A DNA stretch of 64,000 nucleotides from Staphylococcus xylosus (GCF_002732165.1 NZ_MRZO01000003.1:248001-312000); one strand, 5' to 3'. Counted from the stretch's first letter, positions 1 to 9,315 are shown. The notes: generated by a model from the letters alone, not told the origin. Translations and numbers: made by a program.

Positions 1-1
1 T

Positions 2-50
2 AAAAAGTATACCTGGTCAATGGAATGAGCTTATAATGATGATACTTTTT
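2..50. terminator. Hairpin at left window edge, possible terminator
   Basis: AAAAAGTAT at 2-10 is complementary to ATACTTTTT at 42-50, giving a 9-bp stem with a 31-nt loop that ends in a T-run. It may terminate a gene lying to the left of the window. The long loop makes this uncertain. Confidence 0.3.
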
Positions 51-120
51 TAATTAGTATATATGGTATTAAATAGGGTATAACGTTATGACGAAAAATA
101 CATAGATAGGACTGTTAAAT

Positions 121-666
121 ATGACACACTATTATTTCAAAGAAAACTTTTTTAATGCTTCAAAGTCTAAAATAGATATATACGATGATAATGGGGAAGT
201 AGCTTTTGAATTACAATTATTTTATAGCTCTATGGGACAAGAAGCGATGGCATTATTTGGGAACAATAAACAAAATTTTGAAATGACAGATGGCCATGAT
301 ACCTTTCGGATTTTACAAGAAAGAACGTTTAGTGGTGCGATTAAAACACCATTTAAAACAGTTTGGCAAGTAGAAAAGAATGGTAAAAAAATTGGAATAT
401 TCCGCTCTAAAATGGGATTAAAACCTTCTATGCAGTTCGAAGGTGATAAAGGAGATATATTAAAATTCCAATCAGGATTCTTTTCAAGAAGTGTTAAAGT
501 ATCTGATGGCAATAACGAGTTGATGCAAACTAAATCAGAAAGGTTCAAATTAGCTTCGAGACATGATTTGTATATTGAAACTAAAACATATAATCCAGCA
601 ATGCTTATTATGCTATTTCAAGTTTTTTATGAATTTCAAGAACAACAAAGAAGAAATTCAAATTAA
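121..666 (+). CDS. LURP-one-related / tubby C-terminal-like domain protein
   Basis: The 181-residue soluble protein has no signal peptide or membrane segment. It is rich in short beta-strand-like stretches and contains the pattern KTVWQVEKNGKKIGIFRSKMG, which fits the LURP-one-related/tubby-C barrel proteins found in many staphylococci. The biochemical role of these bacterial proteins is not established; a link to membrane or phospholipid binding is an analogy to eukaryotic tubby proteins. The ATG at 121 is preceded by a weak AGGA about ten bases upstream. It stands alone, followed by its own terminator. The family call rests on pattern recognition only. Confidence 0.7.
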   Translation: MTHYYFKENFFNASKSKIDIYDDNGEVAFELQLFYSSMGQEAMALFGNNKQNFEMTDGHDTFRILQERTFSGAIKTPFKTVWQVEKNGKKIGIFRSKMGLKPSMQFEGDKGDILKFQSGFFSRSVKVSDGNNELMQTKSERFKLASRHDLYIETKTYNPAMLIMLFQVFYEFQEQQRRNSN

Positions 667-730
667 CTTTAACGAAATTGGATTTAGTGTAAATGATGTA
701 CTTTCAACTTGAACTTAATAACAGAAGACT

Positions 731-780
731 GAAACCTGAAATCTATGTAAAAGCGCTAGATTTTAGGTTTCTAATTTTTT
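731..780 (+). terminator. Rho-independent terminator after the LURP-like gene
   Basis: GAAACCTGAAATCTA (731-745) pairs with TAGATTTTAGGTTTC (757-771) with one mismatch, and is followed by TAATTTTTT. It separates the LURP-like gene from the ABC exporter operon. Confidence 0.8.
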
Positions 781-878
781 ATGGAATTGTAAGCGAGATT
801 AGTGTGTAAAATATCTATTTTATTGACATATGGTAAGATATAAGGACATAGATAAAAAACTTCATTGGGGGTGATGAA

Positions 879-2660
879 ATGAAAGTATTTTGGAAATTGG
901 GATGGTTTTTTAAACAGCAGAAATTAAGCTATATCATTGGGTTAGGGACATTATTTTTAATTGCACTAATTGAAATCGTGCCACCACAAATTATAGGGCG
1001 AGCGATAGATCAAATGACAACAAATCAATTAACAGCTAAGTTATTAATCGTTTATTTAGTTATATTAGTTGTAGTTGCCATATTAACTTATGTACTTAGA
1101 TATGTATGGAGGTTATCCATATTTGGAACGAGTCAAAAACTAGGACAAATATTAAGGACATATCTTTTCAAAAAGTATACAGATATGAGTGCTATATTCT
1201 TTCAAAATAGACGTACAGGAGATTTAATGGCTCATGCCACAAATGATATCCGTGCCGTACAAAATGCTGCAGGCGCTGGGATTCTTATGATTGCGGATTC
1301 ATTGATAACAGGGGGGACCGTGATTTTAACGATGGCTACAACAGTAAGTTGGAAACTTACATTGATTGCCTTGATACCCTTACCATTTATGGTGTTATTA
1401 ACAAGCTTTTATGGATCGCTTTTAAGTAAAGGATTTAAAAAGGCTCAAGCTGCTTTTAGTAAATTAAATGATAAAACACAAGAAAGTGTTGCAGGTATTA
1501 AAGTTACTAAAACATTTGGCTATGAATCCAGTGACCAAGCGGACTTTAAAGATTTAAGTGATGATGTAGTTGATAAAAACCTTAAAGTATCTAAAATAGA
1601 CGCATTATTTGATCCAACAATTACGTTAGTCATTGGTATGAGTTACTTTTTATCTATCGTGTTTGGAGCAAAAATGGTCTTTCATGAAGAGATAACATTA
1701 GGACAACTCATTACGTTTACGACGTATTTAGGAATGTTAGTCTGGCCGTTATTGGCATTGGGATTATTTTTTAACATTGTGCAAAGAGCAAAAGCTTCTT
1801 ATGAACGTATAGAGGAAATCGGAAACTTACCTAATGGCATCGATACACAATATAAAATTGATAAAAGTCCTCGAGGTGATATTCAATTAAATATCGATCA
1901 TTTTAATTTCCCGGGTAATGATAAGCGAGGGGTATATGATATTAATTTTACAATCAAACAAGGCACAACCGTAGGTATTGTTGGTCGTACAGGTTCTGGT
2001 AAGAGTACATTGATAAGACTATTGTTGAGAGAGTTTGATACCAAAAATGCACAAGATATAACATATGGTGGTTATCCGTTGCGTGACTATAAAGTTGAGT
2101 TATTAAGGGAGCAATTTGGTTATGTGCCGCAAGAACACTTCCTATTTTCTACTACGATTCGAAATAATATAGCGTTTAGTAATGAGAATATAGAAGATGA
2201 GCAAATATATGAAGTAAGTAGGTTGAGTCATATACATGATGATATTATGAATTTTACTAATGGTTACCAAACCGTTGTAGGCGAGCGAGGCGTATCATTA
2301 TCAGGTGGACAGAAGCAACGTGTTTCTATAGCAAGAGCTTTATTATTAAATCCTGAAGTACTGATATTGGATGATTCATTATCTGCTGTTGATGCACAAA
2401 CTGAAGAGGTGATATTAGGTAACTTGGAACGTTTGAGAAAGAATAAAACTAATATCATAACAGCGCATCGTATGAGTGCCGTGAAACATGCTGATCTTAT
2501 TATTGTTATGGATGAAGGGGAAATAATTGAACGTGGTCATCATGAATCATTAATGCAACAACGTGGCTGGTATTATGAAACTTATCAAGCACAAGCGTTA
2601 CAAGCCAAGTTGTCGAGAAACTTAGACAATCTTACGAAAGGGGATGGTGAAGATGACTGA
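879..2660 (+). CDS. ABC exporter half-transporter, subunit 1 (BmrC/YheI-like)
   Basis: The 593-residue protein fuses an N-terminal six-helix exporter domain (about residues 15-310) to a nucleotide-binding domain. Walker A is GRTGSGKST near residue 370, the signature LSGGQKQR near 475 and Walker B LILDDS near 497. The residue after Walker B is Asp instead of the catalytic Glu, the hallmark of the degenerate-site subunit in heterodimeric type IV exporters such as BmrC/BmrD and TM287/288. It overlaps the next gene, which encodes the partner subunit. The start follows GGGGGTG. Substrate is unknown; drug or lipid-like export is the usual inference. Confidence 0.9.
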   Translation: MKVFWKLGWFFKQQKLSYIIGLGTLFLIALIEIVPPQIIGRAIDQMTTNQLTAKLLIVYLVILVVVAILTYVLRYVWRLSIFGTSQKLGQILRTYLFKKYTDMSAIFFQNRRTGDLMAHATNDIRAVQNAAGAGILMIADSLITGGTVILTMATTVSWKLTLIALIPLPFMVLLTSFYGSLLSKGFKKAQAAFSKLNDKTQESVAGIKVTKTFGYESSDQADFKDLSDDVVDKNLKVSKIDALFDPTITLVIGMSYFLSIVFGAKMVFHEEITLGQLITFTTYLGMLVWPLLALGLFFNIVQRAKASYERIEEIGNLPNGIDTQYKIDKSPRGDIQLNIDHFNFPGNDKRGVYDINFTIKQGTTVGIVGRTGSGKSTLIRLLLREFDTKNAQDITYGGYPLRDYKVELLREQFGYVPQEHFLFSTTIRNNIAFSNENIEDEQIYEVSRLSHIHDDIMNFTNGYQTVVGERGVSLSGGQKQRVSIARALLLNPEVLILDDSLSAVDAQTEEVILGNLERLRKNKTNIITAHRMSAVKHADLIIVMDEGEIIERGHHESLMQQRGWYYETYQAQALQAKLSRNLDNLTKGDGEDD

Positions 2661-4422
2661 ATATGAACACGCTAACTTAACGGCTAAAGACCAAGGAAGT
2701 GTGATAATAAGGTTATTTAAATACACATTACCCTATAAGTGGATTATTGTCTTAGCATTCTTAACATTGATTATATCAACTGTTGCCAGCATGATGACGC
2801 CCTATATGGTAAAAATATTTATTGATGATTATTTAATGCCACAAGACTTTCCGAGGAGTGCTATGATTTGGCTCATTGTGATTTTCTTAAGTGTACAAAT
2901 AATTGGGGCGTTAACACTTTATTTTAGCCAATATCTCTTTCAATATTTAGCATTTAAAGTGATACAACAATTGAGGATTGATGCTTTTAATAAACTAGGG
3001 AAATTAGGCATGAAGTATTTTGATGAGGTACCGAGTGGTAGTATTGTCTCACGACTAACAAATGATACGGAAACAATTGTAGACATGATTGTGGGAGTGT
3101 TCTCAACTTTTATTATGGCATTATTTTTGATGATATCTAGTTATATCATGATGTTTGTATTAGACATCAAATTAGCTTTAATAGCGCTTGTCTTTTTGCC
3201 GATTATTTTTGTTATTTTGTCTACTTATCGTAAGTATTCAGCGTATTTATTTTCAAAATCAAGACAGCGTTTATCTGATTTAAATTCAAAATTAGCAGAG
3301 TCAATTGAAGGCATGAAAATTATACAAGCTTTTAATCAAGAAAGACGATTAAACAAAGAGTTCAATGAGATTAATGATGAACATTATCATTATATGTTGA
3401 AAACAGTGAAACTAGATAGTTTACTGTTAAGACCGGCTATTAGTTCTATCTCAATCTTTGCTATTGTAATGATTCTTGGTTATTTCGGTGTAATTAGTTT
3501 TACCACTGGCGTGACAGCAGGTGTAGTTTTTGCATTTATTCAATACATGGAACGCTTTTTTGAACCAATTAATCAAGTTAGCCAAAACCTAAATGTTTTA
3601 CAGCAAGCACTTGTATCGGCCAGTAGAGTTTTTACGTTAATCGATGACGACACTTATGAACCACAACAAAATGAAATTGAATCAAATCACATAAATTCAG
3701 GGAAAATAGAGTTTGAAAATATTAGTTTTAGTTATGATGGTAAGACAGATGTACTAAAAGATATTAATTTTACTGCAAATCCTGGAGAAATGATAGCACT
3801 TGTTGGACATACGGGATCTGGTAAAAGTTCAATCATCAATTTATTTATGAGGTTTTATGAATATCAACGAGGAGATATTAAGATAGATGGACATTCTCTC
3901 AAGACAATACCTAAATCAGAATTAAAAGAAAAGGTTGGCTTAGTATTACAGGATGCATTTATCTTTTATGGATCTATAGCGTCTAATATAAAATTATATC
4001 ATCCTACAATGACGTATGAACAAGTGAAGGCAGCGGCAGAATTTGTTTATGCTCATCGCTTTATTGAGCAACTACCTGAACAATATCAGCACAAAGTAAT
4101 TGAAAAAGGTAGTGCTTTTTCAAGTGGTCAAAGACAGTTAATTGCATTTGCTAGAACAATTGCTACGGACCCTAAGATTTTGATTTTAGACGAAGCAACT
4201 GCCAATATTGATTCTGAGACTGAAGAGCAGATACAACAGTCATTAAATGAAATGCGTAAAGGTCGCACGACGTTAGCGATAGCTCATCGTTTGTCTACAA
4301 TTCAAGATGCAGATCAAATCTTTGTTTTGAATCGGGGAGAGATAGTTGAACGTGGTACGCATGAACAATTAATTACGCAAAAAGGGATATATCATAATAT
4401 GTATTTACTTCAAAATGGTTAA
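2653..4422 (+). CDS. ABC exporter half-transporter, subunit 2 (BmrD/YheH-like)
   Basis: This 589-residue transmembrane plus nucleotide-binding fusion is the partner of the preceding gene. Walker A is GHTGSGKSS near residue 385, Walker B ILDEAT near 510 has the catalytic Glu, and the signature reads FSSGQRQL instead of LSGGQ. The pair therefore has one canonical and one degenerate ATP site, as in heterodimeric exporters. The ATG at 2653 is preferred over 2644 because AAAGGGG lies about nine bases upstream of it. The start overlaps the previous stop by 8 bases, indicating translational coupling. Confidence 0.9.
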   Translation: MTEYEHANLTAKDQGSVIIRLFKYTLPYKWIIVLAFLTLIISTVASMMTPYMVKIFIDDYLMPQDFPRSAMIWLIVIFLSVQIIGALTLYFSQYLFQYLAFKVIQQLRIDAFNKLGKLGMKYFDEVPSGSIVSRLTNDTETIVDMIVGVFSTFIMALFLMISSYIMMFVLDIKLALIALVFLPIIFVILSTYRKYSAYLFSKSRQRLSDLNSKLAESIEGMKIIQAFNQERRLNKEFNEINDEHYHYMLKTVKLDSLLLRPAISSISIFAIVMILGYFGVISFTTGVTAGVVFAFIQYMERFFEPINQVSQNLNVLQQALVSASRVFTLIDDDTYEPQQNEIESNHINSGKIEFENISFSYDGKTDVLKDINFTANPGEMIALVGHTGSGKSSIINLFMRFYEYQRGDIKIDGHSLKTIPKSELKEKVGLVLQDAFIFYGSIASNIKLYHPTMTYEQVKAAAEFVYAHRFIEQLPEQYQHKVIEKGSAFSSGQRQLIAFARTIATDPKILILDEATANIDSETEEQIQQSLNEMRKGRTTLAIAHRLSTIQDADQIFVLNRGEIVERGTHEQLITQKGIYHNMYLLQNG

Positions 4423-4469
4423 CGCTTTGTTCTAGAAGATAGTAGTATATTTATATTTAACATAATAAA

Positions 4470-4512
4470 AAAGGTGAAACTAGGACATTTATTTCTGCTT
4501 AGTTTCACCTTT
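4470..4512. terminator. Bidirectional terminator between convergent genes
   Basis: AAAGGTGAAACTA (4470-4482) and TAGTTTCACCTTT (4500-4512) form a perfect 13-bp stem. The U-run is strongest on the minus strand, so it mainly serves the acetyltransferase gene, but it also lies at the end of the exporter operon. Confidence 0.85.
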
Positions 4513-4586
4513 CGTTTGTATGCAAATGAAATAAAGACATGTCGAACGAATCAAATATTAATGCTATTTGATTTGAAATTATAGCT

Positions 4587-4865
4587 TTATCCAGCGTATA
4601 CATCTTGATATTCATCATTTTTTTCAATCACGTCTTTAGCAAATGGGCAACTAGCAACAACTTTTAAATTGTTTTCACGAGCATAATCAACTACGGATTT
4701 TACTAGTTGTGAACCGATACCTTGGCCACCTAGTTCTTTAGGAACACCAGTGTGATCAATATTGATTTGATTATCTCCTTGAGGTTGGAAAGTGATTTGT
4801 GCTTGTGGATTATTTTCGTCGTCACCGATATAAAACTTGTTTGAACCTTGTTTAATTTCAGCCAT
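4587..4865 (-). CDS. Small GNAT-like acetyltransferase (NATD1 family)
   Basis: The 92-residue protein consists of a minimal GNAT fold. The acetyl-CoA pyrophosphate loop reads GGQGIGSQLV near residues 47-56, preceded by HTGVPKEL, and is followed by the conserved CPFA segment near residue 74. These features match the short NATD1/YjdJ-type N-acetyltransferase-like family, whose substrate is not known. It is monocistronic, transcribed toward the exporter operon, with GGAGAGATAG upstream of the ATG. Confidence 0.85.
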   Translation of the reverse strand: MAEIKQGSNKFYIGDDENNPQAQITFQPQGDNQINIDHTGVPKELGGQGIGSQLVKSVVDYARENNLKVVASCPFAKDVIEKNDEYQDVYAG

Positions 4866-5005
4866 ACTATCTCTCCTATTTATAAGTCATATATATTAAA
4901 TATCACATTTGAATGAATGTTAAACAAAACGAGTCTTGAATAAAGAAAGAATATTAGTAGATTAAGTAAAAACCATTGAAATATCATGAAAATAAGTTTA
5001 TAGTT

Positions 5006-5026
5006 TTAACGGAATAATTTCGATTT
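5006..5026 (+). promoter_or_regulatory. Candidate Zur box upstream of the zinc lipoprotein
   Basis: TTAACGGAATAATTTCGATTT resembles the Gram-positive Zur operator consensus recalled as AAATCGTAATNATTACGATTT. By hand, 15 of 20 fixed positions match, with the right half nearly perfect. It lies just upstream of the ribosome site of a zinc-binding lipoprotein gene, where Zur control is expected. The left half is weak. Confidence 0.35.
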
Positions 5027-5039
5027 GGAGGGGCGTTTT

Positions 5040-6020
5040 TTGAGAAAAAGTATAATACTCATTATGGCATGTGTAGTTGTTGTAATGTTAAGTGCATGTG
5101 GCAATATCAATAAAGGCGAAAACAAAGACGTCAGTTCAAAAAATAAACTTAAAATTTATACTACAGTATTTGCGTTTCAAAGTTTTACAGAACAAATAGG
5201 CGGTAAATATGTAGATGTAAAATCTATTTATCCGCCAGGTGCTGATATGCATACCTTTGAACCGACCCAAAAGGAAATGGTCAACATTGCAAAGGGTGAT
5301 TTGTTTATTTATTCTAACCAAGAAATGGATCCAGTTGCTAAAAAAATCGCAGGTTCTATTAATAATAAAGATTTGAAATTAGCATTAGCAGCTAACTTTA
5401 CACATGACGATTTAGTTGTAAATCATGAACATGACCACGAGCATGAAGGACATGAACATGCTCACGAAGAGGAAGGACATGAACATGAAGAGGGTAGTGA
5501 AGACCCACATGTTTGGCTAGACCCAGTACTTAATAAAAAAATGGTGAAATCGATCAAGGATGATTTAGCAAAAAAAGATCCTCAACATAAAGATTATTAT
5601 GAGAACAATTATAAGCAAGTTGTTAACGATTTAGATAATATAAACCAGAGATTAACTGAAGTTACGGAGCATCCAAAGCGTGACACTGTAGTAATTTCTC
5701 ATGATTCTATTGGTTATTTAGCCAATCGTTATGGATTTAAACAAGAAGGTGTCAGTGGTATGAATAACGAAGAACCTAGTCAAAGAGATTTGATGAATAT
5801 CGTTAACAATATCAAACAGACTAAACAACCTTATGTACTTTATGAACAAAATATTTCATCTAAAGTTACCGATGTAATACAGAAAGAATCTAATTCAACG
5901 CCATTAAGTTTTCACAATATGGCAACACTTTCTAAAGAAGAAAGCAAAGAGGGAAATATTACTTATCAATCCTTAATGAAACGAAATATAAAATCATTAG
6001 ATAAAGCATTAAATGAATAA
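5040..6020 (+). CDS. adcA: Zinc-binding lipoprotein of a zinc ABC importer (AdcA/ZnuA-like)
   Basis: The predicted extracellular zinc-binding lipoprotein has a signal peptide with lipobox LSAC, giving a lipidated Cys20. The cluster A-I fold carries candidate zinc ligands in ADMHTFEP (about residue 71), DPHVWLDP (about 157) and ISHDSIGY (about 221). A His/Glu/Asp-rich loop at about residues 128-155 is typical of ZnuA-type proteins. The TTG at 5040 is preferred because GGAGGGG lies seven bases upstream. At 326 residues it lacks the C-terminal ZinT-like domain of the longer S. aureus AdcA. No permease or ATPase gene is adjacent, so it must work with components encoded elsewhere. Confidence 0.88.
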   Translation: MRKSIILIMACVVVVMLSACGNINKGENKDVSSKNKLKIYTTVFAFQSFTEQIGGKYVDVKSIYPPGADMHTFEPTQKEMVNIAKGDLFIYSNQEMDPVAKKIAGSINNKDLKLALAANFTHDDLVVNHEHDHEHEGHEHAHEEEGHEHEEGSEDPHVWLDPVLNKKMVKSIKDDLAKKDPQHKDYYENNYKQVVNDLDNINQRLTEVTEHPKRDTVVISHDSIGYLANRYGFKQEGVSGMNNEEPSQRDLMNIVNNIKQTKQPYVLYEQNISSKVTDVIQKESNSTPLSFHNMATLSKEESKEGNITYQSLMKRNIKSLDKALNE

Positions 6021-6027
6021 GATTAAC

Positions 6028-6064
6028 AAACCCCTGAGACAGATAACGTCTCAGGGGTTTTTGC
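6028..6064 (+). terminator. Rho-independent terminator of the zinc lipoprotein gene
   Basis: AAACCCCTGAGAC (6028-6040) and GTCTCAGGGGTTT (6048-6060) form a perfect 13-bp stem with a 7-nt loop, followed by TTTTTGC. The complementary A-run allows use by the convergent aldehyde dehydrogenase gene as well. Confidence 0.95.
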
Positions 6065-6114
6065 TACTATTTGACTAAAAAGATAATTATTTTAAAATTT
6101 CCTATATCATATTT

Positions 6115-7539
6115 TTAATCATATCTTATATAAGAAACAGTTGTGTTGTAATATTCTTCTAAACCGTGTACACCATCGGCACCACCAATACCAGATTCTC
6201 TCCAACCTGCATGGAATCCGTTCACTACTTCTTCGGCTTCACAATTTGCATAGACTTCACCAAACTTAAGTTTTTCAGTAGCTAACATAATTTCTTTTAA
6301 ATTTTCAGAGAAAATAAAGGATGATAAACCAGCATTTGTATCATTAGCTTGTGCAATTACAGCATCAAAATCTTGATAAGTTACGATAGGTAGAACAGGA
6401 CCGAAAATTTCATTTTTAAAAGCATCATCTTCAACGTTTACGTTATCTAAAATAGTTGGTTCATAGAAAAAACCAGAACGCTCTATCTTATGCCCTCCTG
6501 TAATTAAAGTAGCGCCATTTTTTATGGCATTTTGTACTTTTTCATCGATACTATCAAGTTGTTGTTGATTAATAATGGCACCGTAATCAGTTTGTTTATC
6601 GAATGGGTCACCTACTGTTAATTGTTCCATGCTAGCTTTTAATTTATTTACAAAATCCTTGTGAACGTCCTCGTGCACAAAAATACGTTCAGGGCATGTG
6701 CATACTTGTCCAGCATTATTGATTCTGGCAGTAACGATATAATCAACGGCTTTGTCTAAGTTCGCATTAGGAGTTACTAGCACAGGTGCATTACCACCCA
6801 ATTCTAAATTAACTTTTTTAACTGTATTGGCGCTTTCAGCATACACTGATTTACCAGCTCTCATACTACCTGTAAGTGAAATGAGTTGGATATCAGGGTG
6901 TTGTGCTAATTGAGTACCTACTGTTTCTCCTGTACCAGGAAGTATTTGCACAAGTCCTGCTGGTATTGTTGAATCACGAATGAGTTCTGCAATTTTCAGT
7001 GTAATTAATGAGGTCGCTTCACTCGGTTTAATTATTACAGAACAACCTGTGATTATCGCAGGAATGACCTTTCTCATTAATACCATAATAGGCGCGTTCC
7101 ATGGAACGATGCCTGCGGTCACACCTATTGGCTTTTTAGTTAGTAAAATGGTCTCGTTCTCTCTAGTATTTTGTAAAACTTCCCCTTTATTGTTCATACT
7201 TAAGCTTGTCATATAATCAATAAATTGTATTGCTTTATCTATTTCACCTTTTGCAGATGCGAGCGTTTTACCTTGTTCTTTAACATATAATGTTGCAAGT
7301 TCATCTTTGTTTTTTTCGAGTAGGGGTATTAATAACTTAACGTGATCTGAGCGAGCAGGTTCTGGTGTTTGCTCCCATTCTAGTTGGGCATGTTTAGATT
7401 TAGCAACTGCATCGTTCACCTCGTGCTCAGTAGCAAATGTTATTGTATCTATTTTTTCTCCGGTTGCAGGATTGATTACGTCCATAGTGTCTGTTGATTT
7501 ACTTTCGATAAATTCATTGTTTATAAATAATTGATTCAA
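6115..7539 (-). CDS. aldA: NAD-dependent aldehyde dehydrogenase, AldA/lactaldehyde type
   Basis: This cytoplasmic aldehyde dehydrogenase has 474 residues when started at the TTG at 7539, which has GGAGGTG nine bases upstream; the longer reading from 7581 lacks a ribosome site. It shows the catalytic Glu in LELGG (about 246) and nucleophile Cys in GQVCTCPERI (about 280). The CxC-P-E-R arrangement and FGPVLPIV motif fit the AldA (lactaldehyde/glycolaldehyde) branch; the physiological substrate is unproven. It is divergent from the mhq operon, so a role in detoxifying reactive aldehydes is possible but only suggested by position. Confidence 0.88.
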   Translation of the reverse strand: MNQLFINNEFIESKSTDTMDVINPATGEKIDTITFATEHEVNDAVAKSKHAQLEWEQTPEPARSDHVKLLIPLLEKNKDELATLYVKEQGKTLASAKGEIDKAIQFIDYMTSLSMNNKGEVLQNTRENETILLTKKPIGVTAGIVPWNAPIMVLMRKVIPAIITGCSVIIKPSEATSLITLKIAELIRDSTIPAGLVQILPGTGETVGTQLAQHPDIQLISLTGSMRAGKSVYAESANTVKKVNLELGGNAPVLVTPNANLDKAVDYIVTARINNAGQVCTCPERIFVHEDVHKDFVNKLKASMEQLTVGDPFDKQTDYGAIINQQQLDSIDEKVQNAIKNGATLITGGHKIERSGFFYEPTILDNVNVEDDAFKNEIFGPVLPIVTYQDFDAVIAQANDTNAGLSSFIFSENLKEIMLATEKLKFGEVYANCEAEEVVNGFHAGWRESGIGGADGVHGLEEYYNTTVSYIRYD

Positions 7540-7704
7540 TGTTTGACACCTCCACACTCTATGCATACCACTGATAATCACTATGAAAACGAAATACTTT
7601 ATTTTTCTAAGAGTAAATGATTGTAGTTAATAATGAAATTAGGAGCAGAACAGCTTATTAGAGGTTATTCAGGATTTGTTGATATACTTTTTATACTTAA
7701 ACGT

Positions 7705-7733
7705 TTGACTTATTGAAAAATGGGAGTTATAAT
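7705..7733 (+). promoter_or_regulatory. Sigma-A promoter of the mhq operon
   Basis: TTGACT at 7705-7710 and TATAAT at 7728-7733 are separated by 17 bases. The predicted transcription start near 7740 lies inside the operator, so the upstream in-frame ATG at 7720 cannot be the translation start. Confidence 0.85.
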
Positions 7734-7734
7734 T

Positions 7735-7752
7735 TATCTCGAATTCGAAATA
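7735..7752. promoter_or_regulatory. MhqR operator O1
   Basis: TATCTCGAATTCGAAATA is an 18-bp palindrome with one imperfect pair. It resembles the recalled MhqR operator TATCTCGAATTCGAGATA. It immediately follows the -10 box, so a bound repressor would block transcription of the MarR gene and the whole operon. Confidence 0.8.
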
Positions 7753-7776
7753 AAATTCAGGAAGTTGGTGAATTCT

Positions 7777-8208
7777 ATGGATCGTACGAAAGAATCTTTA
7801 AATTCGTTTGTTGGTTTAAATAGAACGGTGGATCATTTAATGAAGATTGTTAAGAAGGATGTCCAAAGGCATGGCTTAAATGTAACTGAATTTGCAGTTA
7901 TGGAATTACTTTATAACAAAGGCGACCAACCGATACAACGTATTGGTAATAGAGTACTTATTGCAAGTAGTAGTATTACCTATGTTGTCGATAAACTTGA
8001 AGAAAAAGGATGCGTTAATAGGCAACGTGATGAACAAGATAAACGTGTGACGAATGCATCGTTAACTGAAAAAGGCTATGCAATGATGGATGAAATTTTT
8101 CCTGATCATGCTTCAACATTAGAATCAACATTTTCTGTATTAACTAATGATGAATTAACTGTATTGCAACAAGCTTTAAAAAAACTGAGTGCTCAACCTA
8201 TAGAATAG
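7777..8208 (+). CDS. mhqR: MarR-family repressor MhqR
   Basis: The 143-residue MarR winged-helix regulator shows [20 protein letters not shown] as recognition-helix region and the wing [19 protein letters not shown]. It heads an operon of ring-cleavage dioxygenases and an esterase, the arrangement known for MhqR, which senses quinones and derepresses quinone detoxification genes in B. subtilis and S. aureus. The ATG at 7777 is chosen because the promoter and operator lie between it and the upstream alternative. Two matching operators, one before this gene and one before the next, indicate autoregulation. Confidence 0.88.
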   Translation: MDRTKESLNSFVGLNRTVDHLMKIVKKDVQRHGLNVTEFAVMELLYNKGDQPIQRIGNRVLIASSSITYVVDKLEEKGCVNRQRDEQDKRVTNASLTEKGYAMMDEIFPDHASTLESTFSVLTNDELTVLQQALKKLSAQPIE

Positions 8209-8236
8209 TAGTAGCACTTAAAATTTTAAATTAAAT

Positions 8237-8254
8237 TACTTCGAAATCGAGATA
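8237..8254. promoter_or_regulatory. MhqR operator O2
   Basis: TACTTCGAAATCGAGATA has the same 8-2-8 architecture as the operator at 7735-7752, with a perfect right half TCGAGATA. It lies 23 bases before the first dioxygenase gene. It may control an internal promoter or act as a roadblock; no clear -35/-10 pair was found beside it. Confidence 0.65.
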
Positions 8255-8277
8255 AAATAATAAAGAGGAGTTTTACT

Positions 8278-9234
8278 ATGACAAATAATCAATTATTAGG
8301 AATTCACCATGTAACAGCTATGACAGATGACGCTGAAAGAAACTATAAATTTTTCACTGAAGTCTTAGGCATGAGACTTGTTAAGAAAACAGTCAACCAA
8401 GACGATATATACACTTATCACACATTTTTTGCAGATGATGAAGGTTCTCCAGGTACGGATATGACCTTCTTTGATTTTCCTAATATTCCTAAAGGTGCAC
8501 CTGGCACAAACTCAATTACACGCCCATCATTCAGAGTACCTAATGACGCGGCTCTTGAATATTATGAACAACGTTTTAATGATTTTGGAGTGCAACATGA
8601 AGGAATTCAAGAGTTATTTGGTACAAAAGTATTACCATTTGAAGAAGCAGATGGACAAAGTTACCAACTTGTATCTGATGAACATAATGAAGGCGTTGCA
8701 CCTGGTAAACCATGGAACAAGGGCCCAGTACCGAATGATAAAGCGATTTATGGTTTAGGACCTATTGAAATTACTGTAAGTTATTTTGAAGACTTTAAGA
8801 AAATTTTAGAAGAAATTTATGGTATGAAAGCAATTATTGAAGAATCAGATGTAGCAATTTTAGAAGTTGGCGAAGGCGGTAATGGCGGCCAAGTTATTTT
8901 GAGAAAAGATACTGAAGGTCCTGAAGCGAGACAAGGTTATGGTGAAGTACACCACGTATCATTTAGATTGAAAGATCATGAAGCAATTGAACAGTGGTTA
9001 GAAAAATATAAAGCAGCTGGCATAGGTAATTCAGGTTTAGTCGATAGATTTTACTTCGAGGCGCTATATGCACGTGTTGGTCATATTTTAATAGAAGTAT
9101 CAACAGATGGTCCTGGATTTATGGATGATGAACCTTATGAAACGTTAGGCGAAAGTTTAGCGTTACCACCATTTTTAGAGTCACAACGTGAGTATATTGA
9201 ATCAGAAATACGTCCGTTTAACACTAGAAGATAA
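8278..9234 (+). CDS. mhqE: VOC-family ring-cleavage dioxygenase (MhqE/MhqO-type)
   Basis: This 318-residue protein has two tandem vicinal-oxygen-chelate modules. Candidate metal ligands are His in GIHHVTAM near residue 11, His in VHHVSF near 222 and Glu in LIEVSTDG near 271, the 2-His-1-carboxylate set of type I extradiol dioxygenases. Family members in MhqR regulons are implicated in resistance to quinones and hydroquinones; the exact substrate is not shown. It follows operator O2, has AAGAGGAG at a good distance and is followed by a second, diverged dioxygenase gene. Confidence 0.9.
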   Translation: MTNNQLLGIHHVTAMTDDAERNYKFFTEVLGMRLVKKTVNQDDIYTYHTFFADDEGSPGTDMTFFDFPNIPKGAPGTNSITRPSFRVPNDAALEYYEQRFNDFGVQHEGIQELFGTKVLPFEEADGQSYQLVSDEHNEGVAPGKPWNKGPVPNDKAIYGLGPIEITVSYFEDFKKILEEIYGMKAIIEESDVAILEVGEGGNGGQVILRKDTEGPEARQGYGEVHHVSFRLKDHEAIEQWLEKYKAAGIGNSGLVDRFYFEALYARVGHILIEVSTDGPGFMDDEPYETLGESLALPPFLESQREYIESEIRPFNTRR

Positions 9235-9315
9235 TTAGTTAAGATCATGATTAAAAAAACAAAATTATATTGAAAATATAATAATAAAACAATTAGAAAG
9301 ATAGGAGGGAGTAAT

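Noticed and set aside
76..81. GGGTAT as a sigma-B -10 element for the LURP-like gene
   Set aside because: No GTTTAA-like -35 was found at the correct distance; the best candidate matches only four of six positions.
7720..7776. Upstream start for MhqR at 7720
   Set aside because: The ATG lies between the -35 and -10 boxes of the operon promoter, upstream of the predicted transcription start.
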